Source of the DNA: Rhizophagus irregularis
Lineage: Eukaryota > Glomeromycota > Glomeromycetes > Glomerales > Glomeraceae
Reading direction: 5' to 3'
DNA length: 64,000 nucleotides
Assembly: GCF_026210795.1 (NCBI RefSeq)
Contig: NC_089429.1
Location: 5,828,001-5,892,000 of the forward strand
Shown in pieces: positions 49,453 to 60,195 of the stretch. A program made the position numbers and the translations under genes. Within the stretch, counting starts at the first letter, position 1, and the number at the start of each line of letters is the position of its first letter. The notes below the pieces were generated by a model that saw only the letters and a program-made list of their open reading frames with translations, did no database searches and was not told the DNA's origin.

Positions 49453-49862
49453 TGATGAACCAAATAGTCGATCTTCCATGAGTGAATGTTCGATGTTTAG
49501 CCGGGCAAAGACTTTTACGTGCTTGTACCGGCTACAAGCTGGGGTTTCAAACCCTTCTTATACCTTGGGTTAAATTGGTGATAGAATTATTATGGATTAG
49601 TATACTACTAGATGGTGAACCAAATAATGTAGCCGGGCTAAAAGACTTTTACGTGCTTGTGCCGGCTACATTACGCTGGGAGTTCAACAAGCTCTTCTTA
49701 TACTTCAGTTAAATTGATGAAAATTATAGAATTAATGATTAATAATTATATGAGAGTGTAGATTATGAGATAGTGAACCAAATAATGTAGCCGGTTAAAG
49801 ACTTTTACGTGCTTGTGCCGGCTACATTAACGCAGGAGTTCAACAGTAGTTCAACCCTTAAA
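49453..49862 (+). repeat. Three copies of a hairpin-bearing repeat of about 160 bp
   Basis: Each copy has GTGAACCAAATA (or GATGAACCAAATA), then a hairpin, then a segment like GGAGTTCAAC and CTTCTTATAC, then TTAAATTG(A/G)TGA. In copies 2 and 3 the hairpin arms are AATGTAGCCGG and CCGGCTACATT, an 11-bp perfect stem at 49626-49636/49662-49672 and 49784-49794/49818-49828. Copy 1 (49498-49534) keeps a 7-bp stem. The loop, AAAGACTTTTACGTGCTTGT, is almost invariant. A partial further copy, without the hairpin, lies at about 49993-50035. Confidence 0.85.
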
Positions 49863-52800
49863 CAAATACCCGGTACAACATTCCCGAAATCTTGAATTTT
49901 TAATCAAAGATACCCGTGAATTTGATGCATCACATCAGCCACAGATTGACAACAAATATAAATAAAACCCGTATTGTTCTAGAAAGAGAATTTCTTATAC
50001 CCTTAGTTAAATTGGTGAAAATTATAGAATTAATATTTAAAATAGGAAAAGTTTTTTAATAAAAATTTTTGAATCAAAGAACACTTTGTAATGGCAACAA
50101 ATTTTTAAATCTATTGAATTGTATATTTTGAATAAAGATACTTATTATTTTTTTCTATAAAAAAGAATTCCATAAGTTAGATGTTGAAAAATTATTATTT
50201 TTTAAAATAATATCATACGTAATAAAATAAATTTCATTTTAATAAATTTATCATTACATAAATTACGAGTTATTCATGTGAAAATTACGGTCAAACAAAA
50301 AAATAAAAAGAATTCTTCAATAAAAATATTTCATTGTATAAGGTTTATTGTAAAATTTTTCTGATATGATCCTTCCTATATCTTCCAAGTTCCAATAAAA
50401 GAATATAACTATAATTCTCATTACAATCATGTGCTTTCTTCTCTGTTCAGGCTCGAAAAAGTTCGCAAGTGATAGTTAGAAACAAATGATTTCAACAACT
50501 TTTGATTTGTTGGATTTGTTGCTGAAATAGATAAATTTTTTAATTACTGATCTGATGGATACCGAGAATTTTACGAAAATTAAACCTACATTAATTCTCT
50601 GAATTTTTACTGTAATACGAAATCTTTTAAATCCCACGTCCTCAACTTCTGAATTTCGGCGGACGCGTAATTTCCAAAGAAATAGTCATAAATGTATCGA
50701 TTAGTCTAACCGATTAACCGATGGAATTAATAAGATAATATATTAATTAAACAAATCACGATAAATGATAAAACTGATAAAACTGCACAATAAAGCCATC
50801 GATGAGCAATTACTCACAATGTAACTCAAGCTCTCGTTTGGCTAATTATATCAAGTCTTATAGCAAATCATATTATGATTGTTTTCCGTATTCACTAAAT
50901 ATAAACATTTGATAAATAATAAAAAAAATAAAAATAAAAATTAGTAATTTAAAAAAAGATCTCTCGCGTAATTCTTATATGAATATTAATACCACGTAAC
51001 TACTTACTACTAATAATTCTTTTTAAAAAATTATTTTCTAATTTCTATAAAGAAATTACCAAAAGATGGTACTATTATTTACGAATTAAAAAAATGGAAA
51101 TGGAATAGTTAGAGTTTACTTTGTACAAAATTATTCTGTTCCTGATTAAATGCGTTAAGAAATAAAATATAATGATATATACCTTCAAATTTGTATATAT
51201 TTATTTAAGCAACCTAAAAAAAAAATTCAGAATTTTTTTTTAAAAAATTTTTTTTAAAAAAAAAAGAAAAAGAATTTAAGAATTATTACTTACATACCGA
51301 AATCAGTCTATTTGTCCCTCTAATCAGATTACAACCTTCTCCTTTTATCTTTATCTATAGTTCATAGTTATGTTATAATTAACGTTAAAAATTATGATTC
51401 CTTACTTTCTTTTCCTTTTTTTTTATAAAAAAAAAAAAATTTTTTTATTATTAAACTTACTGATTATAAAATTTTAAGAATTTTTGGTATCCTACTTCTA
51501 TTGATAGTATTTTGTGTGTAATAAGACAGGATTATTATTTGACGTTTTCTTTTGTGTAATTAATGGAGATGGCGAAGATATACAGTATGAGTTGAAGGGA
51601 TCTACTTCTTTATTTGCTTTTGACTCTTAGCTTCTTAGTTAGTAGAAGAAATATGCTTTACTGATAATTTTTGAATCGAAAGAGATATAGAATCTACTCA
51701 ATAACTTCGTGCTATATTCCCATAGAAAAGAAATTGAAAAAATCTATTATTAATAAAATAATTGATCCGATTAAATTAATAATATTATATAAGAATGCAA
51801 CTTTTTGAAAAGAATACCAAGTGTTGATTAAATATTAAATTAAAAACTTACTGATAACAGTTCAATTAACAATATCATCTATTTTACGTGTTGAACTAAA
51901 AGATTATGTATGCCATACCGTCATCTCATCATTTTGTAAAAGCTAATATTTAATTGTATCTAACAATAACTTTATCTAGTACTGAAAACATGCCTCGCTA
52001 TATCTAACATTTTCTTGGATTCGATCGAACATTGATCTACTATTATTTAATAGACGCTAAATGTAAAATTCATCAAAAAATCTCATTATAAACCAACTCC
52101 CATTCAGTGTGTTGATGCTGCATCTGAGTAATTAAATCACACGTTATCTTAAAATGTAACCTTCCCACTTGAGATAGCTTGAGGTTTAAATAAAGAAATG
52201 AAAAAAAAATCACCCACCGTAATTATACCTTTTAACTAGAAAACATGATGCGGTAAATTGTCCGATACAGACCAATGACTACTAAGTGCGTGAGAATTTT
52301 GTTGTGTTTTAGGCATATTAAAGTAACCATCTAATAGAGAAGATTTGTTGTGGCAAACAAATGACTCCAAAAGGGAAACAGATCTTTTATATGATCGATT
52401 ACTTAACTTGCTAGTGACTTCTTATCCAATCATTTGATCCTGTAGCCCAACGATATATTATATTATAAATTTTATCTTTCAAATCAAGTAACGAAATAAT
52501 ATTGTATGCGTTTTATTTCCTAATTACAGTATATTGGAACATTCTGTAGTTCTTAAATAGGTAATTACAATAGCATTATCTTATCTTTATGATCGCTAGT
52601 CTTGATTTTGTCATACAATTAAAAAACAGTATTAAACTAGGAGAGATTTTCTAATCTACTAAACGCTAAAAATTCGTTGATAAAAAAAAAGTACAACTTA
52701 GACATTATACAATTTTTAATATCAAAAATCCACTAACATATTTGGCTGATCATATCTTCGGCGCTTGTTCTTAAATATTGAGTATTGCGGTTCGTTCACT

Positions 52801-53965
52801 AACCTAAAAGTCATGAGCAGATATACAGAGTACGTTAAATAATTTATGTTTAACTTAATAGATTTTTAATTTCCTTTAAAAATTTTAAATTTTAAATTTA
52901 TCTTATTTTATTCTATTTGCTGTCTTTGGGTTTACCGTTTACAAGTCTTAAATTGGAGAAATTAGAATTCTGCAAAAATAATAAAAATATTGCGAAATTG
53001 TATTAATTTAAATTTGATCCTATTATAGAAGATTATGTGGTAGATGTTGATGATCGAAGAATAGAGGATTTTATGATAGATGTGTTGGGGGACTATATAT
53101 AGATGTTGAATATATGATAGATGTTGTCATGTTTGATGATCAGATCCCTTTTCTTTAATTAAAAAAGTACAATATTTTAATCGATATTCGTATTCATTCG
53201 ATATACTGTATGTGATAAAAAGGTTTAGTTGAAGCAGTTGTTGAAGCAGTTGTTGAAGCAGATGGGTTATTCAGATAAACTTATAATTAAGAATGTGGAA
53301 AATTTGGCTTCAAATCTTATTCTTTCCCGTAGATCTAGCGTAACTTTAATTATCAACTACGACAAATTTCTCATTTGTACTGTCGTATTATAAAATCCTC
53401 TTCGCAATGGATCGAAAATTTTATGTCAGTTGTCAGATTGTTGGTAAACGAAACATAACGCGCGTATATATATAATAATAAATTCTTCTTATGTATATTA
53501 AAAAATTATGTTTTTAAATAAAGGAATAAAAACAATTCCAATTTCAACCTAGCGATGTGAAAAATATGTTCATGATTTACATTCAAAACACAAAGCTTAA
53601 ACTTTTTATAAATTATTTGTCGTACTAGTATGACGTGTCAAATTATTAATCGTTCTCTATCAATAATAAAATAGAAAGGATCCTCAGAAAATTCGGAATA
53701 AGATAAATTTTTTTAGTAATTTATTTCTTTTTCCGTGAATTAAAGAAAACTTTAAGATTCTACAGTAAGAATTGTTGAGTAGCATTTTGATCACAACTTT
53801 CTCTAAACATTGTTGTTATCATCATATGAAACATATGCAGAATCTTAAACTATTAAATAATATCCGATGTGCATATATGTACTGTAATCAGTCACGCGGC
53901 ATTGGCATCGGTGTTTTATCTCCGACGCATTGTTTAAATTTAGTTATTTATTTAAAACCATAATT
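49863..53965. other. Long intergenic region, no gene seen
   Basis: AT-rich, with short homopolymer runs. At 53020-53110 a few ATGATAGATGTTG-like repeats and at 53225-53265 three GTTGAAGCAG repeats occur. No coding, RNA or transposon signature could be supported. Confidence 0.4.
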
Positions 53966-53966
53966 A

Positions 53967-54128
53967 CTCCCCCTTTTTTTTCTCGTCTTTTTCTTTTCTC
54001 GTCTTTTTTTTCTTTTCTCGTCTTTTTCTTTTCTTGTCTTTTTCTTTTTCTCGTCTTTTTCTTTTCTCGTCTTTTCTTTTTCTCGTCTTTTTCTTTTCTC
54101 GTCTCGTCTCGTCTTTTCTTTTTCTTTT
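53967..54128 (+). repeat. Polypyrimidine minisatellite (CTCGTCTTTTTCTTTT-type)
   Basis: About ten imperfect copies of a TCTCGTCTTTTTCTTT-like unit form a pyrimidine-rich block of some 160 bp, ending 75 bases before the F-box-gene ATG. Frames across it give Phe/Leu/Ser-rich or Lys/Arg-rich nonsense on the two strands and should not be annotated as protein. Confidence 0.85.
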
Positions 54129-54202
54129 CGAAAATAAATATTTCATTACGGAAAATTATCAAAGAAATTTTCGGTTGTAAAAAGATTATTATTTCTTTGA
54201 AA

Positions 54203-55660
54203 ATGAATAAAATTAACAAGGATATTCTTTTTTTGATATTTAATGAAATACAAAATGATTCAAAATTTCTATTTTCCTGTTTAATGGTCAATAAACTTTG
54301 GTGTGAAACTGCGATTCCAATTTTATGGAGAAACCCTTGGAATTATGATATTAATTATCACAAAAAAAGTTCGTTATACGATATTATTGTTTCTTATTTA
54401 CCTGATGATTTTACAAAATACCTAGAAAAATCACAAGAAATTAAAATTTCACATCAACAACTCTCATTTGATTATTTGTCTTATTGTAATAGTGTTAGTT
54501 CAAACGCTATATATAAGATTCTTTCTGCTGGTACCTCTTTAGGATATAATAAATTTATTTTACAAGAGGAATTTTATAATATCTTAATTGGAAAATGTTT
54601 GAAGTTCAAATATTTGGATATGGAAACAATTAAACACCAAATATTTTATTTTTCATTGGCTAGATCTCGTCTTGAATCACTTTGTGAATTAAGATGTGAT
54701 TCATCTATAGAATCTTCTTACTTTTATGGGTTGGCTCGTATCAGTTCAAATATACAGAGGCTTATCGTTATTAATAAGGACATGGACGTTAATCATGGAA
54801 TTGTTAAATTAATCGATTATCAGAATAATCTAAGGTATTTTGAATGGAAAGATAATTCTAACGATGTTTATATTGCAGAAGATCCATATGAAGAGTTGCT
54901 TCATACGTTAGAACGAAAAGTAAATACTCTTAGCCATTTAATAATGTCCATTCGTTTTGATGACGATTATCAGCACTTATATCTTCAAGAGGTACTCCCA
55001 AAATTTACTAAGCTAAAAACATTAGTAATTAATAATATTCTTGGTTATAATGATGTTAATTCCGAGCTTGTGTATGGTGATCTAGAGGTTTTTAAAACAA
55101 ATTATATATCATTACAAAAGGCTTCAAGCATAATTAAAAATAGTGGGGGTCATCTTAAAGATATTTTATTAAAATATGATTATTATGATTATTATTACGA
55201 AAATTATTTTGATGATTCTCTAATTTTTATTAAAAAAGTTTATGAAAATTGTCCTTTGGTTGAACGTCTATCAATTTTAGTTTCTTACTCGGATCAACAT
55301 CTATTAGAATTGGAAAATTTATTAAAATCTAGTAAAAATTTGAAATCATTACTAGTTATATTAGGAGTAGAAAGAACCTCTTATGAACAAATGTTAGAAA
55401 AAGGTGATGCTTTGTTAAAAATATTATTAAAATATGCACCAACCAATTTAAGGGAAATTAGATTCTTTGATAGTTATAAATTTTCTTTGGAAAACTTGGA
55501 GAAATTCTTCGGAGGATGGAAACGCAGGCCTGCGCTTACTATAATTACGTCTGATCCTATTTATAGAATGGAGGGTTATTCGAGACTTGTTAGTAAATAC
55601 AAAAATTTAGGAGTAATTAAAGAATTTAGATGTGATTCTGATAATGCAATATATTTTTGA
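54203..55660 (+). CDS. F-box-like protein, 485 aa
   Basis: A single exon from ATG 54203. An in-frame upstream extension exists but runs only through the pyrimidine repeat, so the internal ATG directly before the conserved start (MNKINKDILFLIFNEIQNDS) is chosen. Residues 1-46 match the Glomeromycotina F-box-like N-terminus: DILFLIF, then FSCLMVNKLWCE, then IPILWRNPW. F-box domains bind Skp1 and bring substrates to SCF ubiquitin ligases. The remaining 430 residues are a leucine- and tyrosine-rich helical/repeat-like region (for example LERKVNTLSHLIMS, LVERLSILVSYS, LENLLKSSKNLKSLLVILG) with the loose spacing of degenerate leucine-rich repeats, typically the substrate-binding part. This is a very large family in these fungi. 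The frame is fully intact. The last codons and the stop lie inside a 20-bp tandem repeat. Confidence 0.88.
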   Translation: MNKINKDILFLIFNEIQNDSKFLFSCLMVNKLWCETAIPILWRNPWNYDINYHKKSSLYDIIVSYLPDDFTKYLEKSQEIKISHQQLSFDYLSYCNSVSSNAIYKILSAGTSLGYNKFILQEEFYNILIGKCLKFKYLDMETIKHQIFYFSLARSRLESLCELRCDSSIESSYFYGLARISSNIQRLIVINKDMDVNHGIVKLIDYQNNLRYFEWKDNSNDVYIAEDPYEELLHTLERKVNTLSHLIMSIRFDDDYQHLYLQEVLPKFTKLKTLVINNILGYNDVNSELVYGDLEVFKTNYISLQKASSIIKNSGGHLKDILLKYDYYDYYYENYFDDSLIFIKKVYENCPLVERLSILVSYSDQHLLELENLLKSSKNLKSLLVILGVERTSYEQMLEKGDALLKILLKYAPTNLREIRFFDSYKFSLENLEKFFGGWKRRPALTIITSDPIYRMEGYSRLVSKYKNLGVIKEFRCDSDNAIYF

Positions 55661-55765
55661 TTAGTGTAATATATTTTTGATTAGTGCAATATATTTTTGA
55701 TTAGTACAATATATTTTTGATTAGTGCAATATATTTTTTGATTAGTGCAATATATTTTTGGTTAT
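55645..55765 (+). repeat. 20-bp tandem repeat spanning the F-box gene stop codon, six copies
   Basis: TGCAATATATTTTTGATTAG is repeated from 55645, with single-base variants (TGTAAT, TACAAT) and one 21-bp copy. The first copy encodes the C-terminal Asn-Ala-Ile-Tyr-Phe context and supplies the TGA stop (55658-55660). Every copy therefore carries the same TGA and TAG in register. Confidence 0.92.
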
Positions 55766-56326
55766 TAAATAAAGATCTATTACTACTCTCTCGTGATTAA
55801 ATTTTTTTTTTTTTTTTTTTTTGACGAGAAAAAATTCATACATTTTAAATAACCAATCAAAAAAAGTCACTGACGCAATTCTTCCTTCGGGGAAAGAATC
55901 AATATTGTACGATCAACTGCATAAGGATATGACGGTTTAATATTTTTTTTTTTTTGATCACAACCTATAATGTCAATCGGTTTGAGCCGTTCGTATCAAA
56001 AATACCTAGAAGCGAATTGGACTAACGAACCGAAATAATCGATTCTGCTCCGAGTTACTCCCATCCTACCACAAGAGATTATATATATATATATTATTGT
56101 GAGGAACTGATCTAAAGGCCATAAACCCAACAGATTCGTTAATTTCACTAATTTTATTATTTTAATAGTTTGATTCACAAAAATTTATTTAATAACATTG
56201 GATTGATCTAATTAATACATTATTAGAAAAATTACAAAAAAAAAAGATAAGAAAAAAAATAATTTCTAATTTGCAAGGAGTACGTTTACACAAAAAGATC
56301 AACCCCGATTCTCGTTAATTATTTCA
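55766..56326. other. Intergenic, no gene seen
   Basis: Contains a poly(T) run of about 22 bases (55801-55822) and a (AT)n run at 56082-56094. The minus-strand open frame 55996-56178 has no recognisable content. Confidence 0.4.
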
Positions 56327-56657
56327 TTAATAGAATAAGTAATAGGCATTACAGGTTGTGAATCGTACTCTTTTGTTTGATCTTTTGAAATCTTGAGTTG
56401 TTGAAGCTCTTTTATGAGGCCTTGGCGTCAATTGAAGGACTTCTTCTCTTTTTTTTGTATCATCATCATTTGTCTAATAACGAGAAAAAAATGGTATTGA
56501 ATAATTTTTTTTTTGCCAGATATTTATCATAAATTACCTCGAAATTTTGACTCGAGTCGCTATTTGAAAAGGAGACCAATTTTGTTTTTCGCGTATTTAT
56601 ATAAAAGCTATCGAATGAAACAGGTGTACCATAACTTGGAGAGGAATTAAAGATCAT
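56327..56657 (-). CDS. Small two-exon protein, 88 aa, unrecognised, with RVRF motif
   Basis: Exon 1 is 56657-56538 (40 codons) and exon 2 is 56473-56327 (48 codons plus stop). The 64-bp intron starts GTAATT and ends TTATTAG, phase 0. Exon 1 is Ser-rich (FSNSDSSQNFE at its end). Exon 2 begins TNDDDTKKREEVLQLTPRPH and is basic in its second half, with KRSNKRVRFTT near residue 76. RVRF fits the [R/K]VxF docking motif for protein phosphatase 1. Without splicing, exon 1 would run on into a short Lys-rich tail. I recognise no family. The well-formed splice sites and changed codon style support a real gene, at moderate confidence. Confidence 0.5.
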
Positions 56658-58240
56658 TTTAATATTATTATCTTTCGAAGTAAAAAAAAAAAAAGGTAAT
56701 GTAATATGATTTTTCGTAATTCGTATGTATTAATATGATTTTTTTGTATTGAACGAAGAATGAAAAAATTAAGAACAAAAGTTTCAATTTATAGATTTAT
56801 CCAAAATGATTACGCATATGATATTTTACTAAATTAGATTTACGCGTTTAATTAAAGACGTGTTTAAATTGTTTACAATGATGCATTTTGATGCATTTAT
56901 CGCATTCGTCAAGAAGATTACAAGATTACCAGGATAATCTTTGCGTTCGCGTTATTTATATTCATCATTCATTTCAGAGCTCTATTTGTCACTTGCATAT
57001 GTCACGTCCCACCCTTTTACTAACCCATGATAATTGTGCTACCCGAGATGGTGTGATAAGACTACCCAGATTACACATTGATTCATTAAAAGAATCCTTA
57101 ATAAGGATAATAAAGGTCATATGCAAAAAAAGTATTTTTTTTTTAATGGAAAGGTATTTTAAATAAAAGTCATATGTAAAAATAGTATATCATAAAATTA
57201 GGTTACAATAAAAAAAGTATATAATTTCATAAGGTTACATATTATAAAATGTATATTTTTGGAAAAAGAAATTTAATTTTACATTAAACAGATTTATACA
57301 ATATAATAAATATTTACTAAAATTCACTTTATATTATACTTGTAGATTTATATTACTAAAATTTAGATAATTTATCAAAAGTTCAATATAATTACTTTTA
57401 AAATATATACACATTTTAACTTTTAACTTTAATGTTATATTGTCAAATCCAAATTCTATTAAAAAGAGCATTTAAATTTTAAATATAAGAAAAATAAAAA
57501 AAAATAAATGCTCAGAAGTAATAATACCCTTTAATTTATTATTACAGCCTAAAAGTTCTGTTTTTTATAAAATAAAAAAAAAAGAAATATGATTAGTAAC
57601 ATTTCTTTAATTTATTTTCAATATACCAATATATTTATAATTCTGTAGAAATAGATTCTTATAGAAAAATAAAAAAAAGAATATTAGTTATTTTTAATAA
57701 AATTAAAAATAAAAAAACTGAGATAAAAAATATTGACTTATTTATTTATATATTTCTAAGAAACAACTTGAAATCATTTTTAAATAAAAAGAAATAATTA
57801 ATATTCATCTTTTTCTTTAAGAAAGTTTACACATATTATATAATTATCAAAGGGGAAAGGGGTAACCAAAATCTTACGTTATACTTAATAAAATATATAA
57901 TTTATAAATATTATAATTTAATTGGTTATTAAATCTGACAAGGGAAGGAGGAAGTAAGTTTATATTAAACTAAATATTACATAATATATGTAACTTCCCT
58001 TAAAATAAAACTAATAATTTTAGAAAATTATATATATATAATTCTTTGCAGATCCTATTATAAAAGGAAATTTTATGTTACATTATTATGATTTTTTTCC
58101 TTTTTAGCTAATTAACCAATAGAATTTAAGAAAAAAGTAAGATAAAAACTATTAGTAAAGGGCTAATTTTCTACAGTGACCTTTATTATAAGTAAGCGAG
58201 TTCTAATTTACCACTCTGATTTTTACCTTCTATTATTGCA
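56658..58240. other. Intergenic, no gene seen
   Basis: Very AT-rich. The plus-strand open frame 56888-57166 has a moderately GC-rich first half but no recognisable domain. No hAT terminal repeat could be identified upstream of the transposase remnant. Confidence 0.4.
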
Positions 58241-59787
58241 ATGATGAAAGAATCAGGAACACCAAATATTTCTAATGGGTCAATTACATATACAAATGAG
58301 ATTTCAGGATACGAATTTCTAATAGCAATATCTAAAACTATTGAAAATGAAATTTGAAAAGAATTATCTGATGTTGTAGCATTTGGAATAATGATTGATG
58401 AGAGTACAGATATTACGACAACCAAACATTTAGATATATATATTTCATATGTAGCTAAACGAGGAATAGTCAAAACCCATTTTTTATGTCTTATACCTTT
58501 AACTGAATGTGATGCAGAAAGTATTATTTGTGCAATAATTGATATTTTTGAAAGAAAAGGAGTTTTATCTAAGCTTGTAGCATTTGCTTCGGATAGTGCA
58601 TCAGTTATATTAGGAAAAAATGAAGGTGTAGCAGCAAAACTTTCCAAAATATGCACTTATCCTTTAATTATTAATCATTGCGTAGCTTATAGATTAGTTT
58701 TAATATGTAAAGATGCAAGAAAAGAAATTGAGTTTTATAAGAAAGCTGAATTATTAGTTAAAAAAATTTATGGTTATTTCAAAAATTCATGCTCACGTAT
58801 TCAACAATTAAAAGAAATTCAAGATTTTTTAGATTGTTCTATTTTAAAAATAAAGAGATTATATGAAATATGTTGGCTTGCATAGTATGAAGCTATTAAA
58901 AGTATTTGGAAGAAGCAAAGAATGATGGAGGGCTAAAATTAGTATATAATAAATTAACATCTTAGAGAATGTTGGCATTTTTATATTTTTTATGATATTT
59001 TAGAACATGTAATGCAATTGAGTAAATTTTTACAAAAAAAAATTTGCGATTTTCGGATATAGATTTAATGATATAAGTCACAATTAATTCTATTTAAAAA
59101 GAATATTCAATAAATGATCAATCACAAAAATTCGGATATAATGTTCAAAGATTTATTGATAAAACTAACCCATTTGGAAATAGCTCAATTGAATATATGG
59201 GATATAATATTTCTTTTAATGGGCGGGATTATGATAAATTCTTAATGGATATATATAGTTATTCAACAAGCATTATTTCTGAATTACAATAACGGTTTCC
59301 TAATAGATCATTATTTGTTTCTATGAAAATATTGAATTCACAAGAATGGTACAAAAACTTTCAAGATTTATTATTCTTTAGAGATAATGAATTAGAAGAC
59401 TTATTAAAATATTATGAGTGTCCAAATATTCATAATAATATTCAATCATCAGCACTCTTTAATATTAATAAATGTAGACAAGAATGGACGGGATTTAATA
59501 AAATGATTGTTAGCAATAATCTTTCTTCTAAAGATATAGATACAATTCTTTCCTTACTAATTCAAGATTATAATGATATTTTTCTAAATATTATCAAATT
59601 AATTCAATTAATATATTGTATACCCTTTTCAAGTATAGAATATGAATGTGGTTTTAGTAGACAGAATTAAATTAAAACCAAAAACAGAAATTTATTAACG
59701 ACAAATACATTAGATATGATGATGCGTGTCTCTTTAGAAGGACCAGAAAGTTCCAAGTTTGACTATAATCGTGTATTTACTATTTAA
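58241..59787 (+). pseudogene. hAT-family transposase pseudogene
   Basis: Text begins near 58241 and after an in-frame TGA (58355-58357) continues as a 164-codon open stretch (58391-58885). The stretch carries the hAT catalytic-domain landmarks MIDESTDITTTKHLDIYISY, FASDSASVILGKNEGVAAKL and INHCVAYRLVL, then ends at a stop after IKRLYEICWLA. The frame resumes with further stops and slips: HVMQLSKFLQ, KTNPFGNSS, and an open stretch of 115 codons (59323-59670). The C-terminal dimerisation motif follows: FSSIEYECGFSRQN, stop, KTKNRNLLTTNTLDMMMRVS. The family is the zinc-finger-862-like/DUF4371 branch of hAT (known only by motif resemblance). At least three internal stops and frameshifts make it inactive. 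An N-terminal BED zinc finger is not seen. Confidence 0.85.
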
Positions 59788-60195
59788 AATAATCAAAAAA
59801 GACATTGGTATTAAAAAATAATCTTATATTCCATTTTGTCAAATTTATTACTGAAATAAAAAGAATATTAGATCATTAAAACAATTTACCATAATACTTT
59901 CATAATGTGTCCATTAAGCAGCTGCAATATATTCACCATTTTCTTTAAATTGAAATTACCCCAGAAAATGTACTGTTCCTATAAAAAAATTTTAAAAAAG
60001 GTATATTATAAAATAAATACAACTATACAAGAGAAAAGAATACAAAATTTTGAAAATAAAGTTAAACATACCGTATTTTTAAAAATTCAAAATAATTGTT
60101 CTGTTATAATATATTGTGGAGACTTACTTTTTTCGAAATTGCTTTTGCAGTTCTGCTTTTCGCAATTATGTGGCTTAGGGAGTAAAAAATATATA
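59788..60195. other. Spacer between the hAT remnant and the Tigger/pogo element
   Basis: AT-rich. A plus-strand open frame (59905-60201) runs into the neighbouring transposon end and has no recognisable content. No hAT right terminal repeat was found. Confidence 0.4.

Noticed and set aside
49626-49828. tRNA genes suggested by hairpins followed by GGAGTTCAAC
   Set aside because: No cloverleaf, anticodon arm or proper A and B boxes could be laid out, so it is kept only as a structured repeat.
53930-54202. N-terminal extension of the F-box protein by 91 residues through FFFFSRLFLFSS-like sequence
   Set aside because: It is the translation of the pyrimidine minisatellite. The conserved F-box-like start falls exactly at the internal ATG 54203.
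53944-54291. Lys/Arg-rich minus-strand open frame
   Set aside because: Reverse strand of the same pyrimidine repeat and of the F-box coding start; low-complexity KKKRRE-type text only.
56888-57166. 92-codon plus-strand open frame as a gene
   Set aside because: No recognisable domain, its tail is low-complexity AT-rich sequence, and there are no convincing splice sites.
58186-58656. 156-codon minus-strand open frame
   Set aside because: Antisense of the hAT transposase coding segment, whose plus-strand motifs are unmistakable.
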